The translations under genes were made by a program, and so were the position numbers. The notes under the pieces are model-generated. The model was not told the origin of the DNA, did no database searches, and saw only the letters and a list, made by a program, of their open reading frames with translations. A DNA stretch of 16,922 bases from Thermoleophilaceae bacterium. GTDB taxonomy: Bacteria > Actinomycetota > Thermoleophilia > Solirubrobacterales > Thermoleophilaceae. Positions 12,925-16,922 of this stretch are shown here, one piece after another. The DNA lies in contig JACCSF010000249.1 in assembly GCA_013813135.1 (NCBI GenBank), positions 1-16,922 on the forward strand, in the 5' to 3' direction. Position 1 is the first letter of the stretch. The number at the start of each line of letters is the position of its first letter.

Positions 12925-15621
12925 CTAGGAGTCGGCGTGCAGCACTTCGAGCAGCGCCTCCACGACGCCCGGATCGAGCTGCATCCCGGCGACCCGGCGC
13001 AGCTCCGCCTCCGCCTGCTGCGGGCGCAGCGCCGAGCGGTACGGCCGCTTAGCGGTCATCGCGTCGTAGGCGTCGCAGGCGAGCAGGATGCGCGCACCGA
13101 GCGGGATCTGCTCCCCGGCGAGCCCGTCGGGGTATCCGGCGCCGTCCCAGCGCTCGTGCGCGGCGCGCACCAGCGGCAGCGCGTCGGCGAGAAACTCGAC
13201 CGGCGAGAGGATGCCCTCGCCGATCAGCGGGGTGCGCTCGACCGCGGGTCGCTCCTCCGCCGTGAGCGGCCCCGGCTTGTTGAGGATCGCTTCGGGCACG
13301 CCGAGCTCGCCGATGTCGTGCAGCGTGGCGGCGTAGCGGAGCGCCGTCACGCCGTCCTCCCCCATCTCGAGCCGCCTGCCGACCGCCTCGCAGCGCTGCA
13401 CGAGCGAAGCCGGCGACTCGGCCGTGGCGGCGGCCCGCGCGTCGAGGGCGGCCTTGAGCGCCTCCGCCGTGCCGAGCTGGGCGCGCTCGAGCCGGGAATG
13501 GAGCATGGCCGAGCGCAGGCCGGCGGAGAGCTGGTGGGCCGCTGCCCGCAGCATGCTCGCGTCGCCGTCGTCAAAGGCGTCGCGTTCGGTCGACTGAAGG
13601 CTGATCACGCCCCATGGCCGGGCGTCGACGACGAGCGGCACGTCCAGCTCCGAACGAATGTCCGCAGTCGCCTCCGTGGTGGCGTGGTCGGGTTCGAGGG
13701 TCACGTCGGCGGCCAGCACCACGCCCCCCTGGCGCAGGCAGCGCCCGACAAGCCCGCGCTCGATCGCCTGGGTGTAGCCGCGCATCTCGGGCCGGGCGAA
13801 GGCGCCGGCTCCCGCGCACAGCGCCATGCGCCCGCCGTCGCGCAGGCGGAAGATCGCCGTGGCCTGGGCTCCCATCGCCTCGTGCACGACGTTGACGGAC
13901 GCCTCGACCATCGCCCCCTCGCGCGTCTCCCGCGCCAGGCCGGATCCGAGGGCGCTGGTCAGGTCGGTCTGGCGCCGCCAGCGATCGCGCAGCGCCGCCC
14001 CCTTGCGCGCCGAGCGGGGCGGAATCGCCGAGCGCAGCAGCAGCGCCGCCTCCACACGGCCCTCCTCCAGCGGAGCCGTGCGGTCGTCCGAGTAGAGCTC
14101 CAGCAGCCAGGTCAGATCCTGGTCCGCGGCCGTGGCGGCGAGCACGCTCGTGCGCCCCAGCAGCTCCAGCAGCGTTCGCTCCGCCCGATCGGCTGCCTGG
14201 TCGTCGACCCGCGCCACGAACGCGCCGGCACCCGCCAGCAGCAGCCGCGCCGTCGCGGGGTACTCCTCGACCGAGTAGACGTCGTTGTCCAAGCCGAGGC
14301 GCAGGCCCTCGAGGCGCTTGTCGCGCCCGTCGGCGGTCGCGACCGTGTGGATCGTGTGGCTGCCCTCCGGCGCGAACGAGATCGCCCACGCCGCGGTGTT
14401 GAGCGCCTCCGACAGGGCGACGGCCACGGCTTCGATGCGCTCGAGCGGGCCCTCCGCGGCCAGGTCGTCCGCGAAGCGCGCGCTCAGGTCCTGAACGGCG
14501 TCGCGAACGCGCTCCTGGGTGGTCCGCCGCAGCGTGCGGCGCTCGGGGTGCTGCGTCACGTCGGAGGCCCGCGAGCCCGCGGTGAAGATCTGGCCGCCGC
14601 CGTTGCGCTTGGCCCGGTAGAGCGCGGCGTCGGCCGCGCGCATCAGCTCGGCCAACGTGTCCACGCCGTGCCCGAGCGCGGCCGCGCCACAGGAGATCAG
14701 GATGCGGTGCCCGTCCGCTTCGTCGAGGTTGGCGAGCGTCGCGGCCGCCAGAACGCGGGCGTCCTCGAGGCTGGCGCCCTCCATCACCACGCAGAACTCG
14801 TCGCCGGACAGGCGCCCGACCAGGTTGCCGGCGCGCGCCGCGGCAGCCGCGACCAGCGCCTCGCCCACGCGCTGCAGGGCGCGGTCGCCGGCGTCGTGGC
14901 CTGCCGCGTCGTTGATGGCCTTCAGCTCGTCCACGTCGCACAGCAGCACCGCCAGCGTGGCGTTGCGGTCGGTGGCGCGGGCCACGGCGCGCTGCAGGCG
15001 CTCCTCGAGCGCCCGCCGGTTGGCCAGGCCCGTGAGCGGGTCCTCGTAGGCGAGTCGCGACACGCGCGAGAACAGCTCGGCGCGCCCGATCGCAACAGCC
15101 AGCTGGCCGGCGACCGTCTCGAGGAAGCGGACGTCCTCGCCCCGGAAGCGCGGCTGGCCCGGCGCCGTGGTGGCGTAGACCTCGCCCCAGGCCTCTCCCT
15201 CCACGAGGATCGGCACGCCGACCTCGGACTCCTTGCCGAGCCGGATCAGCCGCCTCGCGGACACCTCATCGATTTCCACGGCGTCCACGGCGTGGAAGTA
15301 CGCGAGCCCCTCGACCACCAGGCGCTCGGCTGTGCGGTCCTCGCGCAGCGGATGGATCTCGGCGATCGGGTAGCGGTCCTCGCCCGGGCCCAGCTCGCCC
15401 ACGTTGATGACCGTGCGCAGCACATCCTCATCGCGCTCCCAGCGGCTCACCGACAGCGACGCGGCGCCGATCGCGGCGCGCGCCTCCTCGGCGGCCACCT
15501 CGAGCACCTCCTCGAGGTTGTGCGCGCCCGCCGCGGCGGCGGCGACCCTCAGCAGCGCCTCGCGCTCAGATCCGGCTTGGCCGTAGCTCGGCGCAGCGAC
15601 GATTCCCCTGGCGGGCTCCAC
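12925..15621 (-). CDS. multidomain c-di-GMP signalling protein: GAF, GGDEF, two GAF-like regions, degenerate HD-GYP
   Basis: 898 residues from a GTG at 15621; no signal peptide or membrane helix, so probably cytoplasmic. Domains: GAF at about 20-185; GGDEF at about 190-350, with metal site Asp229 (CDVDELKAIND), GHDAGD (241-246) and active-site loop SGDEF at 272-276; a GAF-like region at about 385-535; a clearer GAF at about 560-710; HD-GYP-like domain at about 720-895. The GGDEF domain looks competent: Ser in the first loop position is tolerated in known synthases. The product-inhibition site RxxD is RAGN (263-266), so feedback may be lost. In the HD-GYP part His768-Asp769, His822 and Asp850 remain, but the HDIGK Lys is Glu772, the next His ligand is Thr797, and the HH pair is Ala821-His822, so phosphodiesterase activity is doubtful. 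It lies ten bases upstream of dxr. The effector sensed by the GAF domains is unknown. Confidence 0.92.
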   Translation of the reverse strand: MEPARGIVAAPSYGQAGSEREALLRVAAAAAGAHNLEEVLEVAAEEARAAIGAASLSVSRWERDEDVLRTVINVGELGPGEDRYPIAEIHPLREDRTAERLVVEGLAYFHAVDAVEIDEVSARRLIRLGKESEVGVPILVEGEAWGEVYATTAPGQPRFRGEDVRFLETVAGQLAVAIGRAELFSRVSRLAYEDPLTGLANRRALEERLQRAVARATDRNATLAVLLCDVDELKAINDAAGHDAGDRALQRVGEALVAAAAARAGNLVGRLSGDEFCVVMEGASLEDARVLAAATLANLDEADGHRILISCGAAALGHGVDTLAELMRAADAALYRAKRNGGGQIFTAGSRASDVTQHPERRTLRRTTQERVRDAVQDLSARFADDLAAEGPLERIEAVAVALSEALNTAAWAISFAPEGSHTIHTVATADGRDKRLEGLRLGLDNDVYSVEEYPATARLLLAGAGAFVARVDDQAADRAERTLLELLGRTSVLAATAADQDLTWLLELYSDDRTAPLEEGRVEAALLLRSAIPPRSARKGAALRDRWRRQTDLTSALGSGLARETREGAMVEASVNVVHEAMGAQATAIFRLRDGGRMALCAGAGAFARPEMRGYTQAIERGLVGRCLRQGGVVLAADVTLEPDHATTEATADIRSELDVPLVVDARPWGVISLQSTERDAFDDGDASMLRAAAHQLSAGLRSAMLHSRLERAQLGTAEALKAALDARAAATAESPASLVQRCEAVGRRLEMGEDGVTALRYAATLHDIGELGVPEAILNKPGPLTAEERPAVERTPLIGEGILSPVEFLADALPLVRAAHERWDGAGYPDGLAGEQIPLGARILLACDAYDAMTAKRPYRSALRPQQAEAELRRVAGMQLDPGVVEALLEVLHADS

Positions 15622-15660
15622 CTAGAGAACATCGGGCAAACGGCCCTCCGGCTTGAGAGA

Positions 15661-16922
15661 ATGCACCCCCAAATGCGCTTCGGAATCTTCTACGAGCACC
15701 AGAACCCTCGGCCCTGGAAGCAGGAGCGCTCGGAGCACGCTCTGTTGAAGGACGCCCTGGCGCAGGTCGAGCTGGCCGACCGGCTCGGGTTCGACTACGT
15801 CTGGGAGGTCGAGCATCACTTCCTCGAGGAGTACTCGCACTCCTCGGCGCCCGAGGTGTTCCTGGCCGCAGCCGCGGCGCGCACCCAGAGGATCCGGCTC
15901 GGGCACGGCATCGTGCAGATCCCGCCCGCCGTCAACCATCCAGCGCGCGTGGCCGAGCGGGTCGCCACGCTCGACCTCATCTCCGACGGGCGCGTGGACT
16001 TCGGGACCGGCGAGTCGTCCTCGGCCGCGGAGCTGGGCGGCTTCCTGATCGACCGGACGCGCAAGCGCGACATGTGGGAGGACGCGATGGGCGCGATCGC
16101 GCGCATGTTCGTCGAGGAGCCGTTCGCCGGCTGGGACAGCGAGTTCTGGAGCATGCCGCCGCGCAACGTGATCCCGAAAACGCTCCAGAAGCCGCATCCG
16201 CCGCTGTGGGTTGCCTGCAGCCGGCGCGAGACGATCCAGTTCGCCGCGCGCAACGGCATCGGCGCGCTCTCGTTCTCTTTCGTAGAGCCCGAGGACGCCG
16301 GGCGCTGGGTCGAGGAGTACTACGAGCTGATCGAGTCCGACGAGTGCGTCCCTGTCGGCTTCAACGTCAACCCCGCCGTGGCCGTCGTCCTGCCGATGAT
16401 GCTGCACGAGGACGAGGCGACGGCCATCGATCGCGGCATCGACGGCGCCCACTTCTTCGGCTACTCGCTCGCCCACTTCTACGGCATGGGGCAGCACCAG
16501 CCGGGCCGCACCGTCGTGTGGGACGAGTTCCTGGCCAACCGCGACCAGCGCGGCTTCGCCCGCTCGCTCGTGACCCCCGACGCCGCGCCGCTGGCCGTGA
16601 AGATCATGCAGCACGGCCTCGGCTCGCTGCGCGGCGCCATCGGAACGCCGGATCAGGTGCTCGACCTCTGCCGCCGCTACGAGGCGGTCGGCGTGGATCA
16701 GGTGATCTTCGTGCTCCAGGCCGGGCCCAACCGGCACGAGCACATCTGCGACAGCCTGGAGCTGTTCGCCAGGAAGGTGATGCCGGAGTTCGCCCGCGAC
16801 CGCGAGCACAGGGAGCGGGCCAAGAACGAGCGCCTGGCTCCCGCGGTGACGCGAGCGCTGGCACGCCGGGAGCCGGCGCGCGAGGCGCCGCCGGCGTACC
16901 TGATCGACGAACAGGCGGAGCT
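15661..16922 (+). CDS. luciferase-like (LLM class) flavin-dependent oxidoreductase, 3'-partial
   Basis: Open frame from the ATG at 15661 (or the in-frame ATG at 15673, where MRFGIFYEHQ begins as in the family) to the window edge, at least 416 codons. The fold is the F420/FMN-dependent luciferase-like TIM barrel. Seen in order: MRFGIFYEHQNP, LADRLGFDYVWEVEHHFLEE (early barrel with the HHF turn), RIRLGHGIVQIP, NHPARVAERVATLDLISDGR (about 92-111), then DFGTGES and PPLWVACS. These features are typical of bacterial luciferase-like monooxygenases. The substrate cannot be told: relatives oxidise aldehydes, alkanes, sulfonates or F420-linked compounds. After the barrel, from about residue 378, a charged helical tail begins (REHRERAKNERLAP onward) and continues out of the window. 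It is transcribed away from the GGDEF gene, across a 39-base gap with no promoter I can recognise. Confidence 0.9.
   Translation, partial: MHPQMRFGIFYEHQNPRPWKQERSEHALLKDALAQVELADRLGFDYVWEVEHHFLEEYSHSSAPEVFLAAAAARTQRIRLGHGIVQIPPAVNHPARVAERVATLDLISDGRVDFGTGESSSAAELGGFLIDRTRKRDMWEDAMGAIARMFVEEPFAGWDSEFWSMPPRNVIPKTLQKPHPPLWVACSRRETIQFAARNGIGALSFSFVEPEDAGRWVEEYYELIESDECVPVGFNVNPAVAVVLPMMLHEDEATAIDRGIDGAHFFGYSLAHFYGMGQHQPGRTVVWDEFLANRDQRGFARSLVTPDAAPLAVKIMQHGLGSLRGAIGTPDQVLDLCRRYEAVGVDQVIFVLQAGPNRHEHICDSLELFARKVMPEFARDREHRERAKNERLAPAVTRALARREPAREAPPAYLIDEQAE

Noticed and set aside
15622..16809. A 395-residue minus-strand open frame at the right end.
   Set aside because: It is the antisense shadow of the flavin oxidoreductase on the plus strand, which shows clear luciferase-like motifs; the minus frame is a biased His/Arg/Val/Leu-rich sequence.
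1..16922. Search for mobile elements, CRISPR arrays, tRNA genes, phage genes or transferred islands.
   Set aside because: No transposase, integrase, direct-repeat array, cloverleaf-like sequence or stretch of clearly different base composition was noticed; all genes look native in codon use.

Overview
The window is about 70% GC by eye, densely packed, and reads as chromosomal core sequence from an actinobacterium. The best fit is a deep-branching, Thermoleophilia/Solirubrobacterales-like or Rubrobacter-like lineage (inference). Supporting signs are the dxr–rseP–ispG neighbourhood, a GarA-type FHA protein directly followed by an FtsR-type MerR regulator (a mycobacterial/corynebacterial gene pair), frequent GTG starts, and a small single-motif RsiG-like protein. 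I see no tRNA, rRNA, CRISPR array, insertion sequence or phage gene. No stretch longer than about 100 bases lacks a gene.

Layout. On the plus strand at the left edge, positions 3-569 hold the C-terminal part of an RskA-like anti-sigma factor, followed without a gap by an unknown conserved-looking protein (570-1088). This pair converges on a nearly unbroken minus-strand run of thirteen genes from 15621 down to 1085. Read in transcription order the run is: a GAF/GGDEF/degenerate HD-GYP c-di-GMP protein; dxr; rseP (site-2 protease); an acyl-CoA ligase; ispG; proS; a pgsA-like phosphatidyltransferase; the RsiG-like protein; the GarA-like FHA protein; an FtsR-like MerR regulator; apt; a SRPBCC protein; and an alkylglycerone-phosphate-synthase-like flavoenzyme. 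At the right edge a plus-strand luciferase-like flavin oxidoreductase starts divergently at 15661 and runs off the window.

How the genes fit together. dxr and ispG are steps of the MEP isoprenoid pathway. rseP is the intramembrane protease that usually sits between them; here a fatty-acid ligase also separates rseP from ispG. pgsA, the ligase and the AGPS-like enzyme point to membrane lipid synthesis. The last five genes (garA-like, ftsR-like, apt, SRPBCC, AGPS-like) are linked by four consecutive 4-base stop/start overlaps, which indicates tight translational coupling. A promoter candidate with a TATATT -10 box lies just upstream of the RsiG-like gene that precedes them.

Most interesting points: (1) a c-di-GMP synthase candidate and a protein carrying the c-di-GMP-binding signature of the RsiG anti-sigma family lie on the same strand run; (2) the HD-GYP half of the synthase has lost several metal ligands, so it is probably a synthase or sensor and not a bifunctional enzyme; (3) apt has no ATG, GTG or TTG start and seems to begin at a CTG overlapping the previous stop; (4) the GarA-like protein carries an added N-terminal zinc ribbon while keeping a Thr-Thr phosphoacceptor-like motif.
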